Shown: positions 29,158 to 38,108 of the stretch, piece by piece | Position numbering within the stretch: the first letter of the stretch is position 1 | Layout: each line of letters starts with the position of its first letter | Assembly: GCF_000614145.1 (NCBI RefSeq) | Contig: NZ_BAKK01000017.1 | Span: 1 to 64,000, forward strand | Origin: Bacteroides faecichinchillae JCM 17102 | GTDB taxonomy: Bacteria > Bacteroidota > Bacteroidia > Bacteroidales > Bacteroidaceae | Length of the DNA stretch: 64,000 bases | Direction of reading: 5' to 3' | Position numbers and translations under genes: made by a program | The notes under the pieces: generated by a model | Told to the model about the DNA's origin: nothing | The model's input: the letters and a program-made list of their open reading frames with translations, nothing else | The model's database searches: none

Positions 29158-29523
29158 ATGAAAAAGAAAATATTATTGGTTGATGATAAAGAAACCATTG
29201 GAAAAGTGGCTGGAATATATTTAGGCAAAGATTATGATTTTACCTACATAGAGAACCCATTAAAAGCAATACAATGGCTTAATGAAGGCAACCTACCGGA
29301 TCTAATTATTTCAGATATTCGTATGCCTTTTATGATGGGAGATGAATTTTTACACTACATGAAAACCAACGAACTATTCAAATCAATACCCATCGTCATG
29401 TTATCCAGCGAAGAAAGTACTACAGAAAGAATCAGACTTCTGGAAGAAGGAGCTGAAGACTATATATTGAAGCCTTTTAATCCGCTAGAACTTAAAATCC
29501 GTATCAAAAAGATTATAGATTAA
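29158..29523 (+). CDS. Single-domain response regulator
   Basis: A receiver domain alone (121 residues) with no output domain. The acidic pair is in LLVDDKE, the phospho-acceptor Asp in IISDIRMP near residue 59, the switch Ser in VMLSSEES near residue 82, and the invariant Lys in ILKPFNP near residue 105. It is followed after 14 bases by a sugar transferase carrying an N-terminal receiver-like domain, suggesting phospho-control of surface-glycan synthesis through protein contact. Confidence 0.9.
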   Translation: MKKKILLVDDKETIGKVAGIYLGKDYDFTYIENPLKAIQWLNEGNLPDLIISDIRMPFMMGDEFLHYMKTNELFKSIPIVMLSSEESTTERIRLLEEGAEDYILKPFNPLELKIRIKKIID

Positions 29524-29537
29524 TCCACGGTAATATC

Positions 29538-30701
29538 ATGCAATATTTCGTTTACATAGGAAAAAATAATAAAACGATAGAATTGTTCTCAAAACTAAGT
29601 ATAGGAGTATTTTGTGCTGTTCCTACCTGCCAAAAGGCATTTAGTATACTAGACAATATTCATGAGAAATATGATGCCGTATTATTTTTTGAGCAATCCA
29701 CCACTTCCGAAGACATTAAAAACATCTCTTATATACGTAAGAAATATCCGGGGCTTTATATGGTACTAGTAATTAACGCCATCACTCAGGAAGAAGGAGC
29801 AAAATATCTAAAAGCTGGTGTAAATAACACTATCAAGCACGAAACAACTCGTGATACATTTATTACTCTATCTACTTTCCTTAATCGTAGAAAAGAACAA
29901 AAAATAAAGGATCTACAGCTTAAAACTCAGAATCAATATAGTTTCCATTTACCTTTATGGAAAAGAATTTTTGATATTATTTTCTCCAGCATGGCTTTAT
30001 TATTTCTCTCTCCTCTTTTAATTGTAACAGTATTAGCTATCCGGTTGGAAAGTAAAGGGCAAATTATCTATAAATCTAAGCGCGTCGGAAGCAATTATCA
30101 AATATTCGACTTTCTAAAATTCCGTTCAATGTATACTGATGCGGACAAACACTTAAAGGAGTTTAATACTCTAAATCAATATCAGCAAGAGGAAGATGTA
30201 GTAACAAAAGAAAATAAGGAAAAAGAAATATCAGATATTAAAGAAGAAAATTTTGGAGAAATTCTTTTAGTGTCCGACGATTTTGTTATTTCCGAAGAAA
30301 ATTATATCCACCAGAAATCCCAAGAGAAAAATAACGCTTTCGTAAAACTGGAAAATGACCCTAGAATAACTAAAGTAGGACGTTTCATTCGTAAATATAG
30401 CATTGACGAATTACCACAACTCATTAATATTTTGAAAGGTGATATGTCTATTGTTGGCAACCGTCCTCTCCCGCTTTACGAAGCTGAGCTACTGACCAGT
30501 GACGAACATATCGATCGTTTTATGGGACCAGCAGGACTTACCGGACTATGGCAAGTAGAAAAAAGAGGTGAATCTGGCAAACTATCTGCAGAAGAACGTA
30601 AGCAGTTGGATATCCAATATGCAAAAAGCTTTTCATTTGGATTGGATATGAAAATAATTCTGAAAACAGTCACTGCCTTTGTACAAAAAGAGAATGTATA
30701 A
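29538..30701 (+). CDS. Pseudo-receiver fused to an initiating sugar transferase
   Basis: Monotopic polyprenyl-phosphate sugar-1-phosphate transferase that would start assembly of a lipid-linked glycan at the inner membrane. Residues 1-125 have a receiver-like alternation (YDAVLFFEQ, GLYMVLVIN, YLKAGVNN) but no phospho-acceptor Asp or acidic pair. From about residue 140 comes the transferase: membrane hairpin RIFDIIFSSMALLFLSPLL, IIYKSKRVG, FLKFRSM, then an unusual acidic insert of about 70 residues, then DPRITKVGRFIRK, DELPQLINILKGDMSIVG and GLTGLWQV. The fusion and insert are unlike standard WbaP or PglC enzymes. Confidence 0.85.
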   Translation: MQYFVYIGKNNKTIELFSKLSIGVFCAVPTCQKAFSILDNIHEKYDAVLFFEQSTTSEDIKNISYIRKKYPGLYMVLVINAITQEEGAKYLKAGVNNTIKHETTRDTFITLSTFLNRRKEQKIKDLQLKTQNQYSFHLPLWKRIFDIIFSSMALLFLSPLLIVTVLAIRLESKGQIIYKSKRVGSNYQIFDFLKFRSMYTDADKHLKEFNTLNQYQQEEDVVTKENKEKEISDIKEENFGEILLVSDDFVISEENYIHQKSQEKNNAFVKLENDPRITKVGRFIRKYSIDELPQLINILKGDMSIVGNRPLPLYEAELLTSDEHIDRFMGPAGLTGLWQVEKRGESGKLSAEERKQLDIQYAKSFSFGLDMKIILKTVTAFVQKENV

Positions 30702-30713
30702 TTCCCTCTACTT

Positions 30714-31617
30714 ATGAATACCTTTGTTTATATGATAGACGACTTACTACTGCTTTGCACAGGAGTTATATTGATATATTGGTTTATTCTTGTTATTGCT
30801 TCCCATGGCAAACGCATACAATATTCTAAAACTAAATGTAAATATCGTTGCGTCATCCTTATCCCCGAAGAAAATCAATTCTTTAATGATATTGACAAGA
30901 AAGCATCATACAAATTAATCGCATATAAAAATTTACAGGAAACCGTTTATTCATTGGACAAAGAACAGTATGATATAGTAATCCTTCTCTCCAGCGTTGC
31001 TGACAATCTCTCTCCTCACCTTTTCGAAAATGTCTGTAATGTATATGATGCCGGAATAAAAGTTATTCAATTACATACCGTGATAAAAGATCGATAAAGG
31101 AATTCAAAAATATATACAAGCTTTATGCGAAGAAATAAATAATAGTTTATTTAGAACTGGAAATACTCAACTTGGTTTTTCATCTAATTTATATGGAACG
31201 AATATAGCTATTGATTTGACTTGGCTACAAAACAACTTAAAAACGTCTAAAACGAATCTAGAGCGAAAATTATTCCGACAGAATATATATATTGAATATT
31301 TACCCGACGCAATAGTATATTGCAATTCAACTCCTGCTCATCCCTATCGCAAAAGAACTAGAAAATTTCTTTCATATTTTTTATCTTCTCTTTTCGAAGG
31401 AAATTGGAATTTCTGTAACCGAATAATCCAACAGCTACTTCCATCTCCAACTAAATTATATATCTGTGTCAATATTTGGACTTTATTGATGACAGTCTAT
31501 AGTTTTGGAGAATCATTCAAATGGTGGATAATATTATTCGGGCTTACAATTACATACAGTCTGGCAATACCTGATTATCTAGTTAAAGAGAAAAAAAGAA
31601 AAAAACTTTTAATATGA
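30714..31617 (+). pseudogene. Membrane glycosyltransferase-like protein, frameshifted
   Basis: Two frames (30714-31097 and 31087-31617) join to about 300 residues if one A is removed from the run at 31085-31088, giving VIKIDKGIQKYIQALCEE across the break. N-terminal membrane helix near residues 8-28, a soluble middle resembling a reduced GT2 core (ILIPEE, YDIVILLSS, DAGIKVIQLHT), and two C-terminal membrane helices. Catalytic DxD is not evident, so the family call is by pattern and neighbours. It ends four bases into the acetyltransferase gene. This is the one clear case in the window of an extra rather than a missing base. Confidence 0.65.
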
Positions 31618-32234
31618 AAACGATAACTTTAAAACAACGAATCAAACAACATCCTGCTCTGAAACAGATAATCCATCGCTTTATTATGCACTCAGTCAAG
31701 ACACGCCCTAATTGGTGGATTCGATTATTCTATTTCACCTATTTGAAATGTGGAAAAGGTTCAATTATATATCGTAGCGTCCGTAAAGATCTTCCTCCTT
31801 TCAAGCGTTTTTCTTTAGGACGTTATTCCGTAATAGAAGATTTCTGCTGTTTGAATAATGCAGTTGGTGATATTATCATCGGTGATTACTCTCGTATCGG
31901 ATTAGGAAATACAATTATTGGGCCAGTCAGTATCGGAAATCATGTAAATCTGGCTCAGAATATAACAATCAGTGGTCTTAATCATAATTTTCAAAATGTA
32001 GAAAAGTTAATTGATGAACAGGGAGTCAGTACTCAGCCCATCATTATTGAAGATGATGTTTGGATAGGAGCCAATTCAGTTATATTGTCTGGAGTAACTT
32101 TAGGAAGACATTGTATAGTAGCAGCCGGAAGTGTTGTTACTCGTTCCATTCCCTCTTATTCTGTCTGTGCCGGAAGTCCGGCTAGAGTGATCAAATCCTA
32201 CGATTTTGAAACAAAAAAATGGAAAAAAGGGTAA
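31614..32234 (+). CDS. Left-handed beta-helix acyltransferase
   Basis: 206 residues with hexapeptide repeats from about residue 75 ([64 protein letters not shown]) and the terminal [10 protein letters not shown] motif of the WcaF/NodL-type acetyltransferase group. The catalytic His is likely in NHNFQN/LNHNF near residue 123. An N-terminal helical extension of 60 residues is present. Likely O-acetylates a sugar in the glycan made by the preceding genes. Confidence 0.9.
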   Translation: MKTITLKQRIKQHPALKQIIHRFIMHSVKTRPNWWIRLFYFTYLKCGKGSIIYRSVRKDLPPFKRFSLGRYSVIEDFCCLNNAVGDIIIGDYSRIGLGNTIIGPVSIGNHVNLAQNITISGLNHNFQNVEKLIDEQGVSTQPIIIEDDVWIGANSVILSGVTLGRHCIVAAGSVVTRSIPSYSVCAGSPARVIKSYDFETKKWKKG

Positions 32235-32296
32235 TAATCAACCTATAGTAACTATAAATGATGAGAGTTACTTTACAGTATACCTTTAAAAGGGGA

Positions 32297-32432
32297 TTGT
32301 GACACAAATTAAAACAATCTATCTTTGCAGTATCAAAATTGAATTAATTAGTCATAATTTTATTACGTAGCCACATTTAAGTAAAAATGAAATAAAGTCC
32401 TGTCGAAGTGATTTCGCCGGGATTTTGTTTTT
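32297..32432 (+). ncRNA. sRNA-like unit 1 (promoter, conserved block, terminator)
   Basis: Promoter TTG at 32297-32299 and TATCTTTG at 32320-32327, predicted RNA about 32334-32432 (99 nt). It contains GAATTAATTAGTCA, nine variable bases, then TACGTAGCCACATTT (32341-32378), shared with the unit at 40596-40633 at identical spacing. It ends in a hairpin AAAGTCCTG...CGGGATTTT with TTTTT after it. No coding frame fits. The conserved 5' half with a divergent terminator is what paralogous Bacteroides small RNAs look like. Confidence 0.7.
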
Positions 32433-32591
32433 ATTCTAAAATCATAATGTGCTTCAGCAAATATTCATCTGCCAGCTGTCACCTCCCCAGTGAAACCATA
32501 TATATGTACAAAGAGCAAGTTGTCTTCAAGAGCTATCATTTTTATAATTAATGCAAGCCCCGTCATATCTTCAAAGTTAACAACAAAAAAA

Positions 32592-32660
32592 CGAGCCAAT
32601 TCCCTAGATGGAATCACTCGCCCCGCATCAGAAAAGCCTTATGGCTTTTCTTTAATTTTC
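32592..32660 (+). terminator. Double hairpin ending in a terminator-like stem
   Basis: An imperfect hairpin (CGAG at 32592-32595 with CTCG at 32617-32620, inner ATTCC/GGAAT) is followed by AGAAAAGCC-TTAT-GGCTTTTCT (32630-32651) and TTAATTTT. No promoter or convincing gene starts upstream within the 160 bases after sRNA unit 1, so the transcript it ends is unknown. The rest of 32433-32901 shows nothing I can call. Confidence 0.45.
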
Positions 32661-32901
32661 CTCTTTTTCCTAAAAACGTTCTTTCCCTTTACCTCAAAAC
32701 TTCCTTACCTTATTACTACCTTTTACCTTCTATTAAAACTTATCCTATGAAAACTAAATCTATTACCATAATTAATATAAATACCTAAAAAATCTTTTCT
32801 TTACCTTATAAACTAATAACAGTTTCACAACTGCACTGCAAATATATGAAAGAATCTCTGTGCCCACAAACAAGTTTATATTTTATAACATTATTTTTGA
32901 G

Positions 32902-33513
32902 TTATAAATTCTTTACTTCACTCAATTCAACCAGCTTATTTACAATAGCATAAATAGTCAAACCAGCCGCACTATGTATCTGAAGTTTTTTACTGATATT
33001 TCTACGATGAGTAATGACAGTATGAATAGACAAAAATAGTTTTTCAGCGATTTCTTTATTCGTCATACCTTTTACTACACAATTCACAATTTCTTTCTCT
33101 CGTTGGCTCAATGTATCAGGACTATCCACTTCCTCTTGCTCTATACTCACATTCAATAACCCATGAACCTTTTGGGAAAGTACTGCTAGGTCGTCAAATA
33201 TAGAAATAGATTCGTCATATTTACTTAATAAAGTCACATCCACGAACGAAGTAATCAAAGCTATCAAACGCATTTTCTTCCCAAAAGTTTCTTGCCTGAA
33301 TTTATTTACATCGAAATAATCGCCAAATGTAGGATTTACAATCAGCATTTCAGGATATTGCGTTCGTAAACAATCATGTAGAGCCTCAACAGATAATAAT
33401 TCTATCGGCTGTATTTTCAGATTAGGAAGGCGTTTCAAAGCCGCTGTCAATCCACTACGAATAATCACAGAGCTTTCAGCAATTGCAATTCGGACGGTTT
33501 CGTTATTTTTCAT
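32902..33513 (-). CDS. LuxR-type regulator with a degenerate receiver
   Basis: 203 residues. The N-terminal half follows a receiver fold (IAIAESSVIIRSGLTAAL...) but the phospho-acceptor position reads LIVNPTFG, with Asn in place of Asp, and the acidic pair is ES. The C-terminal half is a GerE/LuxR helix-turn-helix: LSQREKEIVNCVVKGMTNKEIAEKL, then HTVITHRRNISKKL. The frame starts inside the end of the hemerythrin-domain gene (11-base overlap), so the two are co-expressed, and control is probably by something other than phosphorylation. Confidence 0.9.
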   Translation of the reverse strand: MKNNETVRIAIAESSVIIRSGLTAALKRLPNLKIQPIELLSVEALHDCLRTQYPEMLIVNPTFGDYFDVNKFRQETFGKKMRLIALITSFVDVTLLSKYDESISIFDDLAVLSQKVHGLLNVSIEQEEVDSPDTLSQREKEIVNCVVKGMTNKEIAEKLFLSIHTVITHRRNISKKLQIHSAAGLTIYAIVNKLVELSEVKNL

Positions 33514-34207
33514 TTTTTTTTATTCTCCTTTCCAAATTCAGAATAGCAGGAACAAAAATATAATCTTCAACCTTACAATGTGATTCTAATCCCTCTTCAC
33601 AAGCATAGATATCAAAAAGTGTAGCATTGAGTTGATTTACATTCGTCTTAGCAGGACAATATTTAATTATAATATTTTTGAGCTCTGTCAACTTCTCACC
33701 TACCTGGTCATGATGCTTAGAGAATGTACTAATTTGATAATTTTTAGGAGCATTGCCCAGTAGTAGCGCATCTACATATTTAAATACAGTCTTTTCCTCA
33801 TAATCCATGTGCTTACGTACTTCCCTCGTATATTCATCAAAAAACTTAAGAATCAAGAAAGCCACGTCATCTTGTGAACAGTCTATAGCTTCAATCAATT
33901 TACGACGAATTGCAGGAAAACAAAAGTCAAGAAAGTAGAGATGCGCCTGTCTCAAATAATCAATCAGTGCAGGAATGGAAATCTCATCATTACTTCCATC
34001 TAAACGAGAAAATCCTTCTGCCATGAAATTAACAACTATCAAAAAAGTGCGGCAATCTACCCTATTAAGTTCACATACTTCCTTGACCGTTTTGTCGCCA
34101 AAACCTAACGAAAGTCCAAAACGGCTCATCACTTGTAACAAGGAATAGTTATCACTGATGAGATCAATCATCTTATCTGTTGGCTTGTATTTCTGTAAGT
34201 TATCCAT
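33503..34207 (-). CDS. Hemerythrin-domain protein (ScdA/YtfE-like)
   Basis: 234 residues. An N-terminal 60-residue segment beginning TDKMIDLISDNYSLLQVMSRFG resembles the DUF1858-like part of ScdA/RIC di-iron proteins. The hemerythrin helices carry candidate di-iron ligands in LRQAHLYFLDF, RKHMDYEEKTVF, FSKHHDQVGEKL and LESHCKVEDYIF. Members repair iron-sulfur clusters after nitric-oxide or oxygen stress. Paired with a LuxR-type regulator, so a redox or NO sensor unit is a reasonable inference. Confidence 0.85.
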   Translation of the reverse strand: MDNLQKYKPTDKMIDLISDNYSLLQVMSRFGLSLGFGDKTVKEVCELNRVDCRTFLIVVNFMAEGFSRLDGSNDEISIPALIDYLRQAHLYFLDFCFPAIRRKLIEAIDCSQDDVAFLILKFFDEYTREVRKHMDYEEKTVFKYVDALLLGNAPKNYQISTFSKHHDQVGEKLTELKNIIIKYCPAKTNVNQLNATLFDIYACEEGLESHCKVEDYIFVPAILNLERRIKKNEK

Positions 34208-34362
34208 CTACACCTATTTAATATTAATGCCTACAAAGAAACACATTATTTAGCGGGTACACAATCACTATTTATAGGTATTTTGATTTATTACAAAATA
34301 CTAATTACTAAATTATCTCTTACTAAATACACAAGGGGTTAGGAAGAATATGCTTTTTTTAG

Positions 34363-34370
34363 TAATTTTG
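34363..34370 (+). promoter_or_regulatory. -7 box before AICAR formyltransferase
   Basis: TAATTTTG matches TAnnTTTG 45 bases before the ATG at 34415. Confidence 0.5.
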
Positions 34371-34414
34371 TCGCTATCAATTTGTAATCAGTATTTCATA
34401 ATTAATTCCATATT

Positions 34415-35590
34415 ATGGCAAAAGAACTCGAATTAAAATACGGCTGTAACCCTAATCAAAAACCAGCACGTATCTTCATGAAAGAAGGCGAACTTCCTAT
34501 CGAAGTATTGAATGGGCGACCTGGATATATCAACTTATTGGATGCTTTTAATAGTTGGCAGTTAGTAAAAGAACTCAAAGAAGCAACTGGACTACCAGCT
34601 GCTGCTTCATTCAAGCATGTCAGTCCGGCTGGTGCTGCCGTAGCTGTAGAAATGAACGAAACACTTAAGAAAATCTATTTTGTAGATGATGTCAAACTAT
34701 CACCGCTAGCTACAGCATATGCACGTGCACGTGGTGCTGATCGTATGTCATCCTATGGAGACTTTATCGCATTGTCCGATACATGCGATGAAGAAACAGC
34801 TCGTATCATCAATCGTGAAGTATCTGATGGTGTAATTGCTCCGGATTATACTCCTGAAGCACTGGAAATCCTAAAAAATAAAAGAAAGGGAACTTATAAT
34901 GTTATCAAGATAGATCCAGCTTACCGTCCTGCTCCTATCGAACATAAAGATGTATTTGGCATTACCTTTGAACAAGGTAGAAATGAATTGAAAATCGATG
35001 AAAGTCTATTGAAAGAAATGCCCACACAAAACAAAGAAATTCCGGCTGATGCAAAACGTGATCTAATTATTGCCTTAATTACACTGAAATATACTCAGTC
35101 TAACTCAGTATGTTATGCCAAAGACGGACAAGCAATCGGTATTGGTGCAGGTCAACAATCACGTATCCATTGTACCCGTCTAGCTGGGAATAAAGCGGAT
35201 ATCTGGTATTTGCGCCAACACCCCAAAGTAATGAATTTACCCTGGATTGATAAAATTCGCCGAGCTGATCGTGATAATACTATTGACGTATATATTTCTG
35301 AGGATCACGATGACGTATTAGCAGATGGAGTTTGGCAGCAATTCTTCACTGAAAAACCAGCAATACTGACTCGCGAAGAAAAACGTACTTGGCTGGATAC
35401 TATGACTGGTGTAGCATTAGGGTCTGATGCTTTCTTCCCCTTCGGAGATAATATCGAACGTGCTCACAAAAGTGGAGTCAGCTACATTGCTCAACCGGGC
35501 GGTTCAGTACGTGACGACCATGTAATTGGAACTTGCGATAAATATAATATGGCAATGGCGTTTACAGGTATCCGCCTCTTCCATCATTAA
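34415..35590 (+). CDS. Phosphoribosylaminoimidazolecarboxamide formyltransferase, standalone
   Basis: Formylates AICAR in purine synthesis using 10-formyl-THF. At 391 residues it has only the formyltransferase domain of PurH and no IMP cyclohydrolase domain. Motifs: AASFKHVSPAGAAV near residue 65 with the catalytic Lys-His, YTQSNSVCYAKDGQAIGIGAG near residue 225 continuing into QQSRIHCTRLA, and DAFFPFGDNIERAHKSGV near residue 340. A separate bifunctional PurH elsewhere is likely in such genomes. This gene stands alone here. Confidence 0.92.
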   Translation: MAKELELKYGCNPNQKPARIFMKEGELPIEVLNGRPGYINLLDAFNSWQLVKELKEATGLPAAASFKHVSPAGAAVAVEMNETLKKIYFVDDVKLSPLATAYARARGADRMSSYGDFIALSDTCDEETARIINREVSDGVIAPDYTPEALEILKNKRKGTYNVIKIDPAYRPAPIEHKDVFGITFEQGRNELKIDESLLKEMPTQNKEIPADAKRDLIIALITLKYTQSNSVCYAKDGQAIGIGAGQQSRIHCTRLAGNKADIWYLRQHPKVMNLPWIDKIRRADRDNTIDVYISEDHDDVLADGVWQQFFTEKPAILTREEKRTWLDTMTGVALGSDAFFPFGDNIERAHKSGVSYIAQPGGSVRDDHVIGTCDKYNMAMAFTGIRLFHH

Positions 35591-35686
35591 GATACAAAGA
35601 TTTACTTATAGATTCATACATCTAAATTTTAAAGTTAAACTATTGAATCTTAGGGGATATGTAAAAAGTTACATCATACCTATTTC

Positions 35687-35755
35687 TAGGCGTGGATTTC
35701 ACAAATCTCATGAATAGCTCATCAATATTCATCAAGCTTGTGCAATCCATACCTA
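35687..35755. repeat. Long imperfect inverted repeat
   Basis: Two 30-base arms (35687-35716 and 35726-35755) match at 23 of 30 positions in inverted orientation around a nine-base loop; with G-U pairs about 25 of 30 would pair in RNA. The best blocks are ATGAATA/TATTCAT inside and TGGATT.CACAA/TTGTG.AATCCA outside. It lies between convergent genes, so it could be a bidirectional terminator without T-runs, a processed RNA hairpin, or the remnant of a small inverted-repeat element. Confidence 0.6.
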
Positions 35756-35880
35756 ATTTATGCGATTATGTAAACATCGATATGCCAACAAGTTCATGTT
35801 CAATTTTCACGTTTATCACTCAAAAAAAAGATTACCTCGTGAAAGATAATCCTTTTACTTAAAAAATAATTATACCGTAC

Positions 35881-37923
35881 TTAATACAATTCCTCCTCGT
35901 TCACGTTTCCAGAAATTGTAGAATCAAACCAAGATAAATCTGTCTTATTAGTCACCCACTCATTATATCTTTTATAGGCCTTTACCACAGATGATCTCTC
36001 TTTGGGATATCTCCAAGCGGGTTCATTCGCAGAAGCACGAGGAAAATCCAATGCCCAACAAAACATATCTTCCATTCGATAGAAAATTCCTTTTGATTCA
36101 TCAGAACAGTCCTTCTTTGTTCCAAGTAATGTTCTATCCATTTTAGACGTTGGAGCAAAATCCGGTAAATGAATTTCCCTGGAACGCCCATTGACAAATA
36201 TAAACGGATTGAATTTCATCAAAGAAAGATTATTGACCGAAACTTTCAAGGGGATGCTTACAACGACCTCTTCTGCTGAAACAAAATCAGATCCCTTCTC
36301 TGTATTTATAAAGCCATTCGCATCTGGAAAGAGTTCACTTACATCTTCCCATACAACGAAAGTAGCTTTTGCATTCCCACTTTCCAAGATAGCACCTTCC
36401 ACCTTTGCAACCTCAATATCATTCTCTGCTAAAGGTAATTCCACTCCAAAACCTATTTTTGTATAAGCAACCGCTCCCTTAGCTATTGGCTTTAAACGTA
36501 GTTTGATATCCGTAATTTTATTATCAGTATTTTTAACTACACTATAAGTATAGTTCACTACAAAATCATTTAGATCATAATCACCGGGATTAGGCCATTG
36601 ATCTTCAAAAGCTAATGTACCATGAATAGATTCATTAACAGTCACTTCCTCTTCAACCGGAATATCTTCACCAGGCTCAATGGCCTCCACAGGACTAGCT
36701 GTCACTTTCACCATCACATCATTGAAATCATAATCAGATTTACTATCACCAAAAGGACGAATATCAAAACCGGTCACACAACAGTTATAAGAACCCAATT
36801 GACGAGTTACAGCCTGAGTTTTGCCCCAAGCATTCAGCATCGGAGTAGAATAATACATTCCAGACACATCACCATTCACAATTGGGTATATCTTATTTTT
36901 AAAAGAATATGCATTCTTTTCCGTTATAAACGTGCCATCTTTCTTAAAACCAGCTCGTGCTACAGCAAATCCAATACGTGTTCCCTTTGGAAACACCGTA
37001 CTATATTCAGTTCCATTCCAATAAAGCAACTGAACCTTCAACCCGGATGGACATTGGATCTGATTTGTATTAGGAAGTAACATAGTCATATGTAGCTTAT
37101 CAATATCATCATGCCTATTTATTTCTCCTTCTTTATAATTATAATACAATAATGAATTATAAACTGCTTGATTGGAAACATAAAAACCTCCATCACCCAC
37201 ATAAGTCACCCAAACCTCAGCTCCATTTACATCAATAACCCTCAAATCAGAATTTTTAGAAAGGTCTGCTTGCTGAACATTTTCCTGTTCGGGATACCAG
37301 CTATCAATCTGATTAATCAAAGCAGTAGACAGTAATTCTTTAGATACCAAAGAGCAACCGTCTTGAACCGGAATACCATCTCTATCAACCTCCGCATTTT
37401 TATAAGGCACATATAATTCATACAATCCACTAACCTTAGTAAAAGTTTCAGGAATCTCAATAGAAGTAGTGGCACGAACATTAGTAGCTAATTGAGGAAA
37501 AGCAACACCTCGAAATTTTAATGAAATAAAATCTTGAACATTCACTTCCTGCACCTGACCGTAACCAGCTGTAAGAGGAGCTACATAAATTGTTGAAATA
37601 TTATTTGCTATTACTACTTTCGCATCCAATTTTCCCGAAACATCCGTATATCCAACATATACCGGATCTATAGAAATGCCCCCTTCACCAGTGTAAGGCT
37701 GACTCATAAAAACTCCGAATTTTACATCCTTTTGTGGTTCTCCATCCCCATTGAGTGCAGTAATTGAAATGTTTTTTACTGTCTTTAGATTAAAATCCGA
37801 GGACAAACCAAGTTGTTCATCTTTTGATGTTTCCCCATCCTGCTTATACAAATTCTTCTCATCTACACATGAGGCTAGTATCAAGCCAATAATTCCCAAA
37901 GAAAGGTACCTTAAATTTTTCAT
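35881..37923 (-). CDS. LruC-domain (DUF4842) lipoprotein
   Basis: 680 residues, intact. Signal peptide with lipobox LASC near residue 19. Residues about 50-130 form a carboxypeptidase-regulatory-like or bacterial-Ig-type module. The C-terminal half has two LruC-type calcium-site-like motifs: GDSKSDYDFNDVMVKV near residue 395 and FEDQWPNPGDYDLNDFVV near residue 440, and ends in an Arg/Trp-rich segment. It is the intact paralogue of the protein at 26458 and the two flank the surface-glycan, sRNA, hemerythrin and AICAR genes. Likely surface-exposed, function unknown. Confidence 0.88.
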   Translation of the reverse strand: MKNLRYLSLGIIGLILASCVDEKNLYKQDGETSKDEQLGLSSDFNLKTVKNISITALNGDGEPQKDVKFGVFMSQPYTGEGGISIDPVYVGYTDVSGKLDAKVVIANNISTIYVAPLTAGYGQVQEVNVQDFISLKFRGVAFPQLATNVRATTSIEIPETFTKVSGLYELYVPYKNAEVDRDGIPVQDGCSLVSKELLSTALINQIDSWYPEQENVQQADLSKNSDLRVIDVNGAEVWVTYVGDGGFYVSNQAVYNSLLYYNYKEGEINRHDDIDKLHMTMLLPNTNQIQCPSGLKVQLLYWNGTEYSTVFPKGTRIGFAVARAGFKKDGTFITEKNAYSFKNKIYPIVNGDVSGMYYSTPMLNAWGKTQAVTRQLGSYNCCVTGFDIRPFGDSKSDYDFNDVMVKVTASPVEAIEPGEDIPVEEEVTVNESIHGTLAFEDQWPNPGDYDLNDFVVNYTYSVVKNTDNKITDIKLRLKPIAKGAVAYTKIGFGVELPLAENDIEVAKVEGAILESGNAKATFVVWEDVSELFPDANGFINTEKGSDFVSAEEVVVSIPLKVSVNNLSLMKFNPFIFVNGRSREIHLPDFAPTSKMDRTLLGTKKDCSDESKGIFYRMEDMFCWALDFPRASANEPAWRYPKERSSVVKAYKRYNEWVTNKTDLSWFDSTISGNVNEEELY

Positions 37924-37954
37924 ATTTACTAAACTATGTTTGTTTTGATACCTA

Positions 37955-37962
37955 CAAAAATA
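37955..37962 (-). promoter_or_regulatory. -7 box of the second LruC lipoprotein
   Basis: On the minus strand TATTTTTG matches TAnnTTTG, 32 bases before the ATG at 37923. Confidence 0.5.
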
Positions 37963-38003
37963 AGCTAAAATCTTAAAATATCAAAAAATATATCAGATAA
38001 TAA

Positions 38004-38047
38004 CCCATTAATAATGAGAAAGGCCTGTTATTCTATTATTAATAGGG
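38004..38047 (-). terminator. Probable terminator of the Fur/P-type ATPase operon
   Basis: CCCATTAATAAT (38004-38015) and ATTATTAATAGGG (38035-38047) form a 12-pair stem with one bulge. On the minus strand it is followed by TTATTATC, a weak U-tract. It is the only hairpin between the regulator's stop and the LruC promoter. Confidence 0.4.
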
Positions 38048-38108
38048 ATTTTCTATCTCACCCCCCTCTACCTTTGGCAACATCACATAAAAAAGAAATA
38101 AAGAAGAA

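Noticed and set aside
32490..32750. 86-codon plus-strand frame
   Set aside because: Composition is low-complexity Phe/Leu/Lys, it runs through a terminator-like hairpin, has no promoter and resembles no family.
36622..37080. 152-codon plus-strand frame inside the second LruC gene
   Set aside because: Antisense to an intact lipoprotein gene; composition is typical of a shadow frame.
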